Assembly (NCBI RefSeq): GCF_041435015.1
Contig: NZ_CP107989.1
Span: forward strand, 4,774,001 to 4,838,000
Direction of reading: 5' to 3'
Origin: Streptomyces canus
GTDB lineage: Bacteria > Actinomycetota > Actinomycetes > Streptomycetales > Streptomycetaceae
DNA: 64,000 nucleotides
Shown: in pieces, positions 16,192 to 24,166 of the stretch
Numbering within the stretch: position 1 is the stretch's first letter
Layout: each line of letters opens with the position of its first letter
Notes under the pieces: model-generated
Database searches by the model: none
What the model was told of the DNA's origin: nothing
The model's input: the letters and a program-made list of their open reading frames with translations, nothing else
Translations under genes and position numbers: made by a program

Positions 16192-16564
16192 AGCCCTCTC
16201 GTCCTCCCGGGTCGAACCGCATCGATCACACCGAACCGCCCGACCAAGTGTAGGGGCGGCGCAGTGATCGTCCCGCTTCGTCCGGTACCGGTCCCTCCCC
16301 TCGTGGGGACCGGTACCGGAGGAAGCGGGTGACCGTGGACGGAAATTGACCGAGAACGTGCGGCGCGCTGGGTGGAAAGCGGGGCGCCGGGCTGGTGGCC
16401 TGTCCTGGCGTCGCCCGCCGGCTGAGCCGCAGGTCATGATCCTGCCAGCCAAGGGGCCCGCGGAGGAGGTTCCGGTGCCAGGAGCGCTGCGTTACCGCAG
16501 GTCAGCCGTATAAAGTGACTTTTCCGGTCCGGATTCAACCGCGAGGGAAGTAAGGGGTGGAACC
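16192..16564. other. Divergent control region with long hairpin
   Basis: The 373 bases between the ArsR gene and the STAND gene contain no gene. They hold the large imperfect palindrome at 16272-16329, TATAAA near 16510 as a possible -10, and AAGGGGTGG serving the TTG start at 16565. Confidence 0.5.
16272..16329. repeat. 58-bp hairpin / inverted repeat
   Basis: CCCGCTTC ... GAAGCGGG (outer 8 bp) encloses a perfect 14-bp inner stem CCGGTACCGGTCCC / GGGACCGGTACCGG with a 10-base loop, separated by a 2x2 internal loop. It lies about 80 bases before the ArsR start and 235 bases before the STAND start. It could be an operator or a structured leader. Confidence 0.8.
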
Positions 16565-19500
16565 TTGAGTTCCGACTCAGGGGCACGCACGGCCTTCGCG
16601 GAACGTCTCGCCCTGTTGTACAGAGAGGCTGGAAATCCGCCCCTCAAGCGGGTGTCCGAAGGCGTCGGCCGACTCCAGCGTGTCGACGAGCGGGGCCGCC
16701 CCGTCCGGGTGTCCGCGCAGCGGATCAGCGACTGGCGGCGGGCCCGGAACGTGCCCGCTCAGTTCACCGCCCTCGCGGCCGTGCTGCACATCCTCATTCC
16801 CGAAGCACGGCGCATCAGTCCCACCCCCGTCTCGGCCGGACTGTACGACCTCGGCCAGTGGCAGCGGCTGTGGGAGCGCGCGCTGGCTCCGGACGAGGAC
16901 GAGGGACCCCAGCCGGAGACCCCCGCCGGGGTCTGCCCGTACCGGGGCCTGGCCTCCTACCGGCAGGAGGACGCCCGCTGGTTCTTCGGCCGGGAGCGGA
17001 GCACGGAGGCACTCGTCAAGCTGCTGCGCTCGGCGGCCGAGACCGGCACGGGCGGTCTGGTGATGCTCGTGGGTGCCTCGGGTGCGGGCAAGTCCTCGCT
17101 GCTCAACGCCGGTCTGGTGACGGCCCTGGAGGAGGGCGCGCTCGACGGTGACGGCGAGGCCCGCGGCCGCCCGATCCTTCAGCTCGTGCCGGGTGCCGAT
17201 CCGCTCGCGGAACTGACCCGTCGTATACCCGGGCTGGAAGCCGTCGCGGCCGGCACGGAAGCGCATGAACCGGACCATCCTCCTGAATTCGCGCCTGCCG
17301 TCCGGGAAGCGGTCGCCTCGTGGGCTCAGCACGAGGCCGCCCATGCCCGGCCGGTGGTGATCGTGGATCAGTTCGAGGAGGCGTTCACGCTCTGCTCGGA
17401 CGAGACGGCCAGGCGTACGTTCGTCCAGGTGCTGCACGCCGCCTGCACGCCCGCCGGCCCGGACACGGCCGCGCCCGCCCTCGTTCTCCTCGGCATCCGC
17501 GCCGACTTCTACGAGCGCTGCCTCGACCACCCCGAGCTGGCCGACGCGCTCCAGCACCGGCACATGGTGCTCGGGCCGCTGACCAGCGGGGAGCTGCGCG
17601 AGGCCGTGACCGGTCCGGCCCGGGCCGTGGGCCTGGAGCTGGAACCGGGGCTCGCGGAGCTGATCATCCGCGAGGTGAGCGCCGACGGCCCGCGCGGTGG
17701 GGGCACCTCCCACGCGTTTCGGGCCGTGGGGGAGCACGGCGCGGGCGTGCTGCCGCTGCTGTCGCACGCCCTGCTCGCGACCTGGCAGCGCCGCAAGGCG
17801 GGCCGGCTGACGCTGGCCGGCTATCGCGCGGCCGGTGGTATCCAGGGCGCGGTCGCGGCGACCGCCGAGCGGGCCTGGTCGGCTCTGGACCCGGCGGCGC
17901 GTACGGCCGCCCGGCTGCTGCTGCTGCGCCTGGTACGTCTGGGCGAGGACACCCAGGCCACCCGCAGGCGCGGCACCCGGCGCCAGCTGACCGCGGAGTC
18001 GACGGACCCCGGCAAGACGGAGGAGTCCCTCGAAGCGCTGGTACGCGCCCGGCTGGTGACGCTGGACGCGGACACCGTGGAGATCACCCACGAAGCCCTG
18101 CTGACGGCCTGGCCGCGGCTGCGCGAGTGGATCGACGAGGACCGCAGCGACCATCTGCTGCGCCAGCGCATCGAGGAGGACGGCCGCTCCTGGGAGGGCT
18201 CGAACCGCGATGCGTCGCTGCTGTACCGGGGGTCGCGGCTCGAACAGGCGCGCACGTGGGCGAAGTCCGCCGGGGACACCTACCTGACCCGCAGTGCGGT
18301 GGCGTTCCTGGCCGCCTCGGTCCGGCTGCGCCGGCGGACGGTCCTGATCGCCCGGGGCGCGGTGTCGGCCCTGGTGGTCCTCGCGATGGTGGCCGTCGGT
18401 TCGGCGGTGGTCGCCTGGCAGCAGCGCAACGACGCCCTGTTCGAGCAGGTCGTCGCGGAGGCGGACCGCGTCCAGTCCACGGATCCGTCGCTGTCCGCCC
18501 GGATCGACCTGGTCGCCCACGGCCTCAGGCCCGACGACGAGGGCACCAACACCCGGCTGATCTCCATCGTCAACGCGCCGCTGGCCACCCCGCTCACCGG
18601 CCACACCGGCGCGGTCTACCTCACCTCGTTCAGCCCGGACGGAAAGCTCCTGGCCACCGCCGGCTACGACCGGACCGTATGCCTGTGGGACGTCGGCGAC
18701 CGCACCCACCCCAAGGCGCTGGGCAAGCCCCTCGCCGGTGGCACGAGCTGGGTCAGCAGCGCGGTGTTCAGCCCCGACGGCAGAACGCTCGCCAGTGCCG
18801 GGGACGACGGGAAGATCCGTCTGTGGGACGTCAGCGACCCGCGCTCGCCGACATCGCTCGGCGCTCCCCTGACCGGGCACCGCGGCACGATCTACCTGAT
18901 CGCCTTCAGCCCGGACGGGCGCACCCTGGCCTCCGCCAGTGAGGACAGGACCGTACGGCTGTGGAACACGCGTGACAGGAAGCAGCCTCCCGCCGAGCTC
19001 ACCGGGGCCGGGGCCGCCGTACGGTCCGTGGCGTGGAGCCCCGACGGGCACATGCTGGCGGCCGGGGGCGACGACCAGACGATCCGGCTGTGGAACACCA
19101 CCGATCCGCGCAGGTCACGGCCGTACGACCGAGCCCTGGCCGGGCACACGGGCCTGGTGCACTCGGTCGCCTTCAGCCCGGACGGGACCGTGCTCGCGAG
19201 TGGCAGCGCGGACGACAGCGTCCGGCTGTGGGACGTGCGCGACCCGCTCGATCCACAGCCCGTGGGCTCGCCGCTGACCGGCCACACCGGTCCCATCTGG
19301 TCCGTGGCCTTCAGCCCGGACGGGAGCAAGCTCGCCGCCGCCAGCGCGGACAGCACGGCGAGCCTGTGGAACGTCACCGATCCGGCGTACCCCTCGCAGA
19401 TCGGCGAGCCCCTCGCCGGCAGCAGCGGTGAGATGTACGCGCTGGGCTTCAGCCCCGACGGCCGGACCCTCGCCACCGGCAGCGGCGACAGCAAGGTGCG

Positions 19501-20554
19501 CCTGTGGTCGATCCCGGCGGGAGACCTGGTGGGCAGCAGCGGGGCGTTCCGGCGGGACGGCGAGGTGCTCGCCACGGCCGGGCGGGACGGGCGGATCCGG
19601 CTGTGGAACGTGACGGACCCGGCCCGGCCGGTGGCCCTGGGCAAGCCGTTCACACCCGTGGCGCGCGACCCGGATTCCCAGGTGCTCTTCTCCCCCGACG
19701 GCCGCACCCTCGCGGTGCTCACCACCGGCCGGGTCCACCTGTGGAACGTCACCGACCCGGCGCACCCCGTCCCCTACGGTCCGGCGCTCGTCCTGCGCTC
19801 CCGGTTCATGGGTCCGGACGCACTGGCGTTCAGCCCGGACGGACGCACCCTGGCCACCGCTTACGACAGCCGCAGATTCCAGCTGTGGGACGTCACCGAC
19901 CCGGCCCACCCGGTCTCCCACGGGCCGATCGCCGGCCACAAGGGGTACATCGACGGCCTTGCCTTCAGCCCGGACGGCCGGACCCTGGCCAGTGGCAGCG
20001 CGGACGGCACGATCCGGCTGTGGAAGGTGACGGACCCGGCCCGTCCGACCCTGCTCCGCAAGCCGCTCACCGGGCACACCGGGCCCGTCAACGTGCTCGC
20101 CTTCAGCCCGGACGGGCACACGCTGGCCAGCGGCGGCAACGACGACACGGTCCGGCTGTGGGACGTGACCGACCCCACGCACGCCGAGCAGACGGGCGAG
20201 GCGCTCACCGGGCACACCGAGGCGGTCGTGTCGCTGACGTACAGCCGTGACGGCTCGACGCTGGCCAGCGGCGGCAACGACAACACGGTCCGGCTCTGGG
20301 ACGTGACCGACCCGTCCGCGGCCGGACCCATCGGGCAGTCGATGAGCCCCAGCGCCAAGACCGGCAGCTTCCTGTCCTTCAGCCCCGACAGCCGCATGCT
20401 CGGGGTCTCCAGCGGCGCGGACACCATCCGGCTGTGGGACCTGGACGTCGACGACGCGATCAGCCGCATCTGCGCCACGACCCGGAACGTCCTGACCCGC
20501 CAGGAGTGGGAGGAATACCTGCCGCGGCTCTCGTTCGATCCTCCCTGCGACTGA
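16565..20554 (+). CDS. HTH-STAND NTPase-transmembrane-WD40 protein
   Basis: A 1329-aa signal-transduction protein. Residues 1-95 resemble an XRE-like HTH (VSAQRISDWRRARNVPAQF). The STAND NTPase follows after CPYRGLASYRQEDARWFFGRE: Walker A GASGAGKSS (about 169-177) and Walker B VVIVDQFEEAF (about 260-270), then helical arms. One transmembrane helix lies near 593-617 (ARGAVSALVVLAMVAVGSAVVAW). The C-terminal half has 14 WD40 repeats, each with FSPDGRTLAS...VRLWDV, enough for two seven-bladed propellers. TTG start with AAGGGGTGG. Such proteins are thought to oligomerise on ligand binding; the target is unknown. It stands alone in its transcription unit. Confidence 0.93.
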   Translation: MSSDSGARTAFAERLALLYREAGNPPLKRVSEGVGRLQRVDERGRPVRVSAQRISDWRRARNVPAQFTALAAVLHILIPEARRISPTPVSAGLYDLGQWQRLWERALAPDEDEGPQPETPAGVCPYRGLASYRQEDARWFFGRERSTEALVKLLRSAAETGTGGLVMLVGASGAGKSSLLNAGLVTALEEGALDGDGEARGRPILQLVPGADPLAELTRRIPGLEAVAAGTEAHEPDHPPEFAPAVREAVASWAQHEAAHARPVVIVDQFEEAFTLCSDETARRTFVQVLHAACTPAGPDTAAPALVLLGIRADFYERCLDHPELADALQHRHMVLGPLTSGELREAVTGPARAVGLELEPGLAELIIREVSADGPRGGGTSHAFRAVGEHGAGVLPLLSHALLATWQRRKAGRLTLAGYRAAGGIQGAVAATAERAWSALDPAARTAARLLLLRLVRLGEDTQATRRRGTRRQLTAESTDPGKTEESLEALVRARLVTLDADTVEITHEALLTAWPRLREWIDEDRSDHLLRQRIEEDGRSWEGSNRDASLLYRGSRLEQARTWAKSAGDTYLTRSAVAFLAASVRLRRRTVLIARGAVSALVVLAMVAVGSAVVAWQQRNDALFEQVVAEADRVQSTDPSLSARIDLVAHGLRPDDEGTNTRLISIVNAPLATPLTGHTGAVYLTSFSPDGKLLATAGYDRTVCLWDVGDRTHPKALGKPLAGGTSWVSSAVFSPDGRTLASAGDDGKIRLWDVSDPRSPTSLGAPLTGHRGTIYLIAFSPDGRTLASASEDRTVRLWNTRDRKQPPAELTGAGAAVRSVAWSPDGHMLAAGGDDQTIRLWNTTDPRRSRPYDRALAGHTGLVHSVAFSPDGTVLASGSADDSVRLWDVRDPLDPQPVGSPLTGHTGPIWSVAFSPDGSKLAAASADSTASLWNVTDPAYPSQIGEPLAGSSGEMYALGFSPDGRTLATGSGDSKVRLWSIPAGDLVGSSGAFRRDGEVLATAGRDGRIRLWNVTDPARPVALGKPFTPVARDPDSQVLFSPDGRTLAVLTTGRVHLWNVTDPAHPVPYGPALVLRSRFMGPDALAFSPDGRTLATAYDSRRFQLWDVTDPAHPVSHGPIAGHKGYIDGLAFSPDGRTLASGSADGTIRLWKVTDPARPTLLRKPLTGHTGPVNVLAFSPDGHTLASGGNDDTVRLWDVTDPTHAEQTGEALTGHTEAVVSLTYSRDGSTLASGGNDNTVRLWDVTDPSAAGPIGQSMSPSAKTGSFLSFSPDSRMLGVSSGADTIRLWDLDVDDAISRICATTRNVLTRQEWEEYLPRLSFDPPCD

Positions 20555-20563
20555 AGCGCATTA

Positions 20564-20579
20564 CGTGATCCCGATCACA
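20564..20579 (+). promoter_or_regulatory. CRP/FNR-family binding site
   Basis: CGTGATCCCGATCACA matches TGTGA-N6-TCACA at 9 of 10 positions with the correct 6-base spacer. It sits 10 bases after the STAND stop and immediately upstream of the putative 6C-like RNA, where a Crp-type regulator would act on that RNA's promoter. Confidence 0.65.
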
Positions 20580-20582
20580 ACT

Positions 20583-20690
20583 TCTCCCCCCGGCTGAGCA
20601 GTCCGCTCCCGCTGTTCCATTTGCCTTGTTAGTCTTGGCCACAGCCCGACCGCTGGTGCATCCCCCGTCGCCAGCGGTCGGGTCTTTTCC
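20583..20690 (+). ncRNA. Putative 6C-like small RNA
   Basis: Two hairpins with C-rich loops lie in tandem: GAGCAG/CTGTTC (20596-20617) with a loop rich in C, then a 12-bp stem whose loop contains CCCCC, followed by TCTTTT. Two stem-loops with about six C's in the loops ending in a terminator is the signature of the actinobacterial 6C RNA family. C-rich loops are expected to pair with G-rich ribosome binding sites. Limits are approximate because no promoter is clear. The first stem contains a G-U pair and is weak, so the family assignment needs a covariance-model search. Confidence 0.55.
20645..20688 (+). terminator. Rho-independent terminator
   Basis: CCCGACCGCTGG (20645-20656) pairs perfectly with CCAGCGGTCGGG (20671-20682), loop of 14 bases, followed by TCTTTT. 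This is the best intrinsic terminator in the window and forms the 3' end of the putative small RNA. Confidence 0.9.
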
Positions 20691-20818
20691 TGTCTGATCA
20701 CGCTTTGGTCTGCCAGGGCCGTACGTGAAGGTCCCGGACGCCGTGAGCCGCGGCTGGTTCTCCGCCGAGCCCGACCCCCTCCACCGCACGTGAGGGGCCG
20801 GGTGACCGGGCCGTCGGG

Positions 20819-22036
20819 CTACCGGTCGAAGCCGAGCTCCAGCATCCGGATGGCGTTGCCCCGCAGCAGCTTGTAGGTCACCTCCTCGGACAGCCCGGCC
20901 ACGTGCTCCCACGCGACCTTCTTGGTGTGCGGCCAGGTCGAGTCGACGTGCGGGTAGTCGGTCTCGAAGGTCGCGTTGTCCACGCCGACGGTCTCGATGG
21001 CCTCGATGCCGTGCTTGTCGCGGAAGAAGCAGCAGAAGATCTGCCGGTAGTAGTACGTCGACGGCGGCTCCGGGATCAGGTCCTTGACGCCGCCCCAGGC
21101 CCGGTGCTCCTCCCAGACGTCGTCGGCGCGTTCCAGGGCGTACGGGATCCAGCCCATCTGGCCCTCGCTGTACGCCAGTTTGAGCCGCGGGAACTTCACC
21201 AGGACTCCCGAGAAGAGGAAGTCCATCATCGAGGCCATGGCGTTGTTGAAGGAGAGGGAGGCCTGCACGGCCGGCGGGGCGTCGGGGGACGCGGCCGGCA
21301 TCTGGGAACTGCTGCCGATGTGCATGTTGACGACCGTCCCGGTCTCCTCGCAGGCCGCGAAGAACGGGTCCCAGTAGCCGGAGTGGATCGACGGCAGCCC
21401 CAGGTGGGTCGGGATCTCGCTGAAGGTGACGGCCCGTACGCCCCGTGCGGCGTTGCGGCGGATCTCCGCGACCGCGAGTTGGATGTCCCACAGCGGGATG
21501 AGGCACAGCGGGATCAGCCGGCCCCCGCTGTCCCCGCACCACTCCTCGACCATCCAGTCGTTGTAGGCGCGCACACAGGCGAGCCCGACCTCCTTGTCCT
21601 TGGCCTCGGCGAAGGTCTGCCCGCAGAACCGCGGGAAGGTCGGGAAGCACAGGGACGCCTCGACATGGTTGATGTCCATGTCCTCCAGGCGGGCCTTGGG
21701 ATCCCAGCAGCCCCGCCGCATCTGCTCGCGGGTGATCCCGTCGAGGGTCATCTCGTCCCGCGAGAAGCCGACGGCGGCGATGATCCGCTTGTACGGGAAG
21801 AGGTCGCCCTCGTACTCCCACCAGTCCGTGAGCTGGCCTTCCGGATCGGTGGAGAACCGGTACTTCCCGCCGACGTACGCGAGGTCCCCGATGCCGGCGG
21901 TGAGCGGCTTCGGCCCCCTGTCCCGGTACTTCGCCGGAAGCCACGTCTCGAAGAGGTGCGCGGGCTCGATCACGTGATCGTCCACGCTGATGACTTTGGG
22001 GATGTCCCGGGTTCCGCTCTCGGTGGTGACGGCCAT
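20819..22036 (-). CDS. Amidohydrolase family 2 protein
   Basis: A 405-aa metal-dependent hydrolase/decarboxylase-type TIM barrel. The D-x-H metal motif is at VISVDDHVIEPAHLF (residues about 15-30), a further His in VVNMHIGSSSQ, and the late Asp in ETDYPHVDSTWP. This is the pattern of the PF04909 group (ACMSD-like enzymes and many actinobacterial homologues acting on aromatic acids or steroid and acyl-CoA intermediates). ATG at 22036 is the only good start. Its promoter region carries a 46-bp nested palindrome and the remnant of a TetR gene, suggesting repressor control. Substrate unknown. Confidence 0.9.
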   Translation of the reverse strand: MAVTTESGTRDIPKVISVDDHVIEPAHLFETWLPAKYRDRGPKPLTAGIGDLAYVGGKYRFSTDPEGQLTDWWEYEGDLFPYKRIIAAVGFSRDEMTLDGITREQMRRGCWDPKARLEDMDINHVEASLCFPTFPRFCGQTFAEAKDKEVGLACVRAYNDWMVEEWCGDSGGRLIPLCLIPLWDIQLAVAEIRRNAARGVRAVTFSEIPTHLGLPSIHSGYWDPFFAACEETGTVVNMHIGSSSQMPAASPDAPPAVQASLSFNNAMASMMDFLFSGVLVKFPRLKLAYSEGQMGWIPYALERADDVWEEHRAWGGVKDLIPEPPSTYYYRQIFCCFFRDKHGIEAIETVGVDNATFETDYPHVDSTWPHTKKVAWEHVAGLSEEVTYKLLRGNAIRMLELGFDR

Positions 22037-22042
22037 TGCCTG

Positions 22043-22088
22043 CCCCCTAGCCGGTATCTGATGGGTCGTCAGATTGCAGGCTAGGGGG
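22043..22088. promoter_or_regulatory. Nested inverted repeat, likely TetR-type operator
   Basis: Outer arms CCCCCTAGCC (22043-22052) and GGCTAGGGGG (22079-22088) enclose ATCTGA (22056-22061) and TCAGAT (22069-22074). The inner element ATCTGA-N7-TCAGAT resembles operators of TetR regulators of acyl and aromatic catabolism. It begins 6 bases upstream of the amidohydrolase ATG, so a bound protein would block transcription. Confidence 0.75.
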
Positions 22089-22114
22089 AGGTTCCCGCCG
22101 GGGCAAGGGCACGT

Positions 22115-22228
22115 GCGGGCGCCGCGCTGAACTGCCTGAACAGCGCCCTGGAGTACTGGACGGCTCCCGACGGGCGCCTCGACCTCGTCGCCCTGCTGGA
22201 CGAGGCGTTCGCCTCGCTGGAGGGCTGA
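22115..22228 (+). pseudogene. C-terminal remnant of a TetR-family regulator
   Basis: Frame ending at TGA 22226-22228 reads ALNCLNSALEYWTAPDG then RLDLVALLDEAFASLEG, which is the characteristic last helix and tail of TetR-family regulators. There is no start or DNA-binding domain upstream; the preceding DNA is the promoter of the amidohydrolase gene in the other direction. The rest of the gene appears deleted, up to the edge of the operator. Confidence 0.65.
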
Positions 22229-22231
22229 GCG

Positions 22232-22942
22232 TCAGTTGTTCCAGGTCTCGTCGTACGGGTCGTGCGGCGTCGGCACCGGCCTGGCCTGCGTGATCTCCAG
22301 GTAGGGGATCGGGCCGCCGTTCACCGTGTCCTTGGTGCGCTTGGCCGTGTAGGTGCCGGTGACCTGGAGCCAGCCGTCCGGCTTGAGGACCGGCGGGATC
22401 TGTCCGGTGAGGCCGATCTTGACCGGCTGGGCGTCCGCCGCACAGCAGTTGAGGGCCATGCGGACCAGATAGGGCGAGCCGGCGTGGTCCAGGGCGACGA
22501 ACCCGGTGATGACGATCTGGCGTCCGTCGAGGCCCCGGCCGTGCTCGTAGACGGCGCGGCCCGCGTAGTCGGCGAGGTTGAGCCGCACAGGTCCGCTCTT
22601 CGGGAGCTTCGTGTAGCCGTACGACTGCTGCAGGGCCGTGCCCGTGCGCATCGCGCTGTAGGAGCCGAGGGCGGGCGGGGCGACGAGGATCAGGGCGAAG
22701 AGGGGGAGGACCAGCAGCCAGGAGACCCGGGGTTCCCGGTGGGCGTGTTCCTGCTCCTTGGCTTTGGCCCGCCACTCGTACCAGGCCGTCGTCAGCGCCG
22801 TAGCGATGAGGACGACACCGGCCGCGAGGACCAGCGGGCGCAGGCCCGCCTTGACGTAGCGGAGGTAGAGGTCGGTGAGGCCCGCGTGCAGGAGGGCCGC
22901 GCCGAGGACGAACAGGACCGCCGACTGTGCCTGCCGGTTCAC
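22232..22942 (-). CDS. TIGR03943-type permease partner (YcgQ-like)
   Basis: A 236-aa protein with four early hydrophobic spans (AQSAVLFVLGAALLHAGL, LRPLVLAAGVVLIATALT, WLLVLPLFALILVAPPALG) and an extracytoplasmic OB-like beta domain containing IVITGFVALDHAG, LNCCAADAQPVKIGL and GWLQVTGTYTAK. This is the pattern of the TIGR03943 family, always found with a DUF318 permease. GTG start overlaps the permease stop (GTGA). The Cys-Cys pair could bind metal. In Bacillus the homologous pair is zinc-responsive; I saw no Zur box here. Confidence 0.85.
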   Translation of the reverse strand: MNRQAQSAVLFVLGAALLHAGLTDLYLRYVKAGLRPLVLAAGVVLIATALTTAWYEWRAKAKEQEHAHREPRVSWLLVLPLFALILVAPPALGSYSAMRTGTALQQSYGYTKLPKSGPVRLNLADYAGRAVYEHGRGLDGRQIVITGFVALDHAGSPYLVRMALNCCAADAQPVKIGLTGQIPPVLKPDGWLQVTGTYTAKRTKDTVNGGPIPYLEITQARPVPTPHDPYDETWNN

Positions 22943-23961
22943 AGCATCACCAGCCCGGTCAGGACGGAGACCACGATCGCCAGCGCGAGGGTGGCGGGGG
23001 CGAAGCGCAGGGCGAAGGCGCGGCCGAAGGTGCCCGTCTGCATGGCGAACAGCTTGAGGTCGATCATCGGGCCGACGACCAGGAAGGTCAGTCGCGCGGT
23101 GAGCGAGAACTGGGTGAGTGAGGCCGCCACGAACGCGTCCGCCTCCGAGCAGATCGACAGCACCACGGCGAGGGCCGCGAGGGCCAGCACGGCGATCACC
23201 GGGTTCTCCGCCGCCGTACGCAGCCACGTCTGCGGGACCACGGCCTTCAGCGTCGCCGCCGCCATCGCGCCGACGACCAGGAAGCCGCCCGCGTGCATCA
23301 CGTCGTGCCGCACCGAGCCCCAGAAGGCGGCGCCCTTGCCCTGACCCTCGTATGCGTGACGGGCCGGCGTCTTCAGCAGGTCGGTGCGGCCGAGGCGCAG
23401 CCAGAGCCAGCCCATCACGCATGCCACCAGCAGGCTCGCGACGAGGCGGCCCACGACCATCTCCGGGTTGCGCGGGAAGGCGACGGCGGTGGCCGTCAGC
23501 ACGATCGGGTTGATCGCCGGGGCGGAGAGCAGGAAGGCGAGCGCCGCGGCCGGGGTGACGCCCCTGCGCACCAGCGCTCCGGCCACCGGCACGGACGCGC
23601 ACTCGCAGCCCGGCAGCACCACGCCCGCCACCCCGGCCACCGGCACCGCGAGGGTGGGGTTCTTCGGCAGGGCGCGGGCGAAGAAGGACGGCGGCACGAA
23701 CACCGCGATCGCCGCCGACAGCAGCACCCCGAGCACCAGGAAGGGCAGCGCCTGGACGAGCACGGCGACGAACACCGTCATCCAGCTCTGCATGACCGGC
23801 GCGCCCAGCGCCTCCCGGATCGGGCCCTGGCACAGCACCACCAGGAGCATCAGCAGGGTCAGCGTGAGAGGGGAGTTGAGGCGCCGCGCTTGCGGGTCCG
23901 GTGCCGGGTGCCGGTCCTCGCCTGTGTCCCGCGTGCGCGGAGGTGCTTTGGTGACGGCCAC
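22939..23961 (-). CDS. DUF318-type permease (YcgR-like)
   Basis: A 340-aa membrane protein with about eight spans. The family hallmark PGCECASVPVAGALVRRGV and the second half-repeat ICSEADAFVAASL are present, along with SAPAINPIVL. COG0701 permeases are proposed metal or organo-arsenical transporters. GTG start at 23961 follows GGAGGGATC; longer frames upstream are not conserved-looking. It is translationally coupled to the YcgQ-like gene, so the two probably form one complex. The transported substrate is unknown. Confidence 0.88.
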   Translation of the reverse strand: MAVTKAPPRTRDTGEDRHPAPDPQARRLNSPLTLTLLMLLVVLCQGPIREALGAPVMQSWMTVFVAVLVQALPFLVLGVLLSAAIAVFVPPSFFARALPKNPTLAVPVAGVAGVVLPGCECASVPVAGALVRRGVTPAAALAFLLSAPAINPIVLTATAVAFPRNPEMVVGRLVASLLVACVMGWLWLRLGRTDLLKTPARHAYEGQGKGAAFWGSVRHDVMHAGGFLVVGAMAAATLKAVVPQTWLRTAAENPVIAVLALAALAVVLSICSEADAFVAASLTQFSLTARLTFLVVGPMIDLKLFAMQTGTFGRAFALRFAPATLALAIVVSVLTGLVML

Positions 23962-24166
23962 GGCCGGGATCCCTCCGGTGGTGAGGTGCTGGTTTCCCCG
24001 CTGGTGCGTACGGCGGTGCAGGTCCGTTTGTTCAGTGTGCGCGGGGGTTTGGGGAACTCTTGGGGAAGGTCGACCACCGCAGGGAAGGTTGGCCACCACT
24101 CCACATGACATCACCCGGGACCCCGGCCGTGGCACCACCCGTCACGGTGAGGCACTCTTCTCCCTT

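Noticed and set aside
16577..19051. An 824-codon minus-strand frame opposite the STAND gene
   Set aside because: The plus frame has complete Walker motifs and WD40 repeats; the minus frame is a shadow.
23962..24166. A Zur box upstream of the permease pair
   Set aside because: No TGAAAAT-like palindrome is present in the region.
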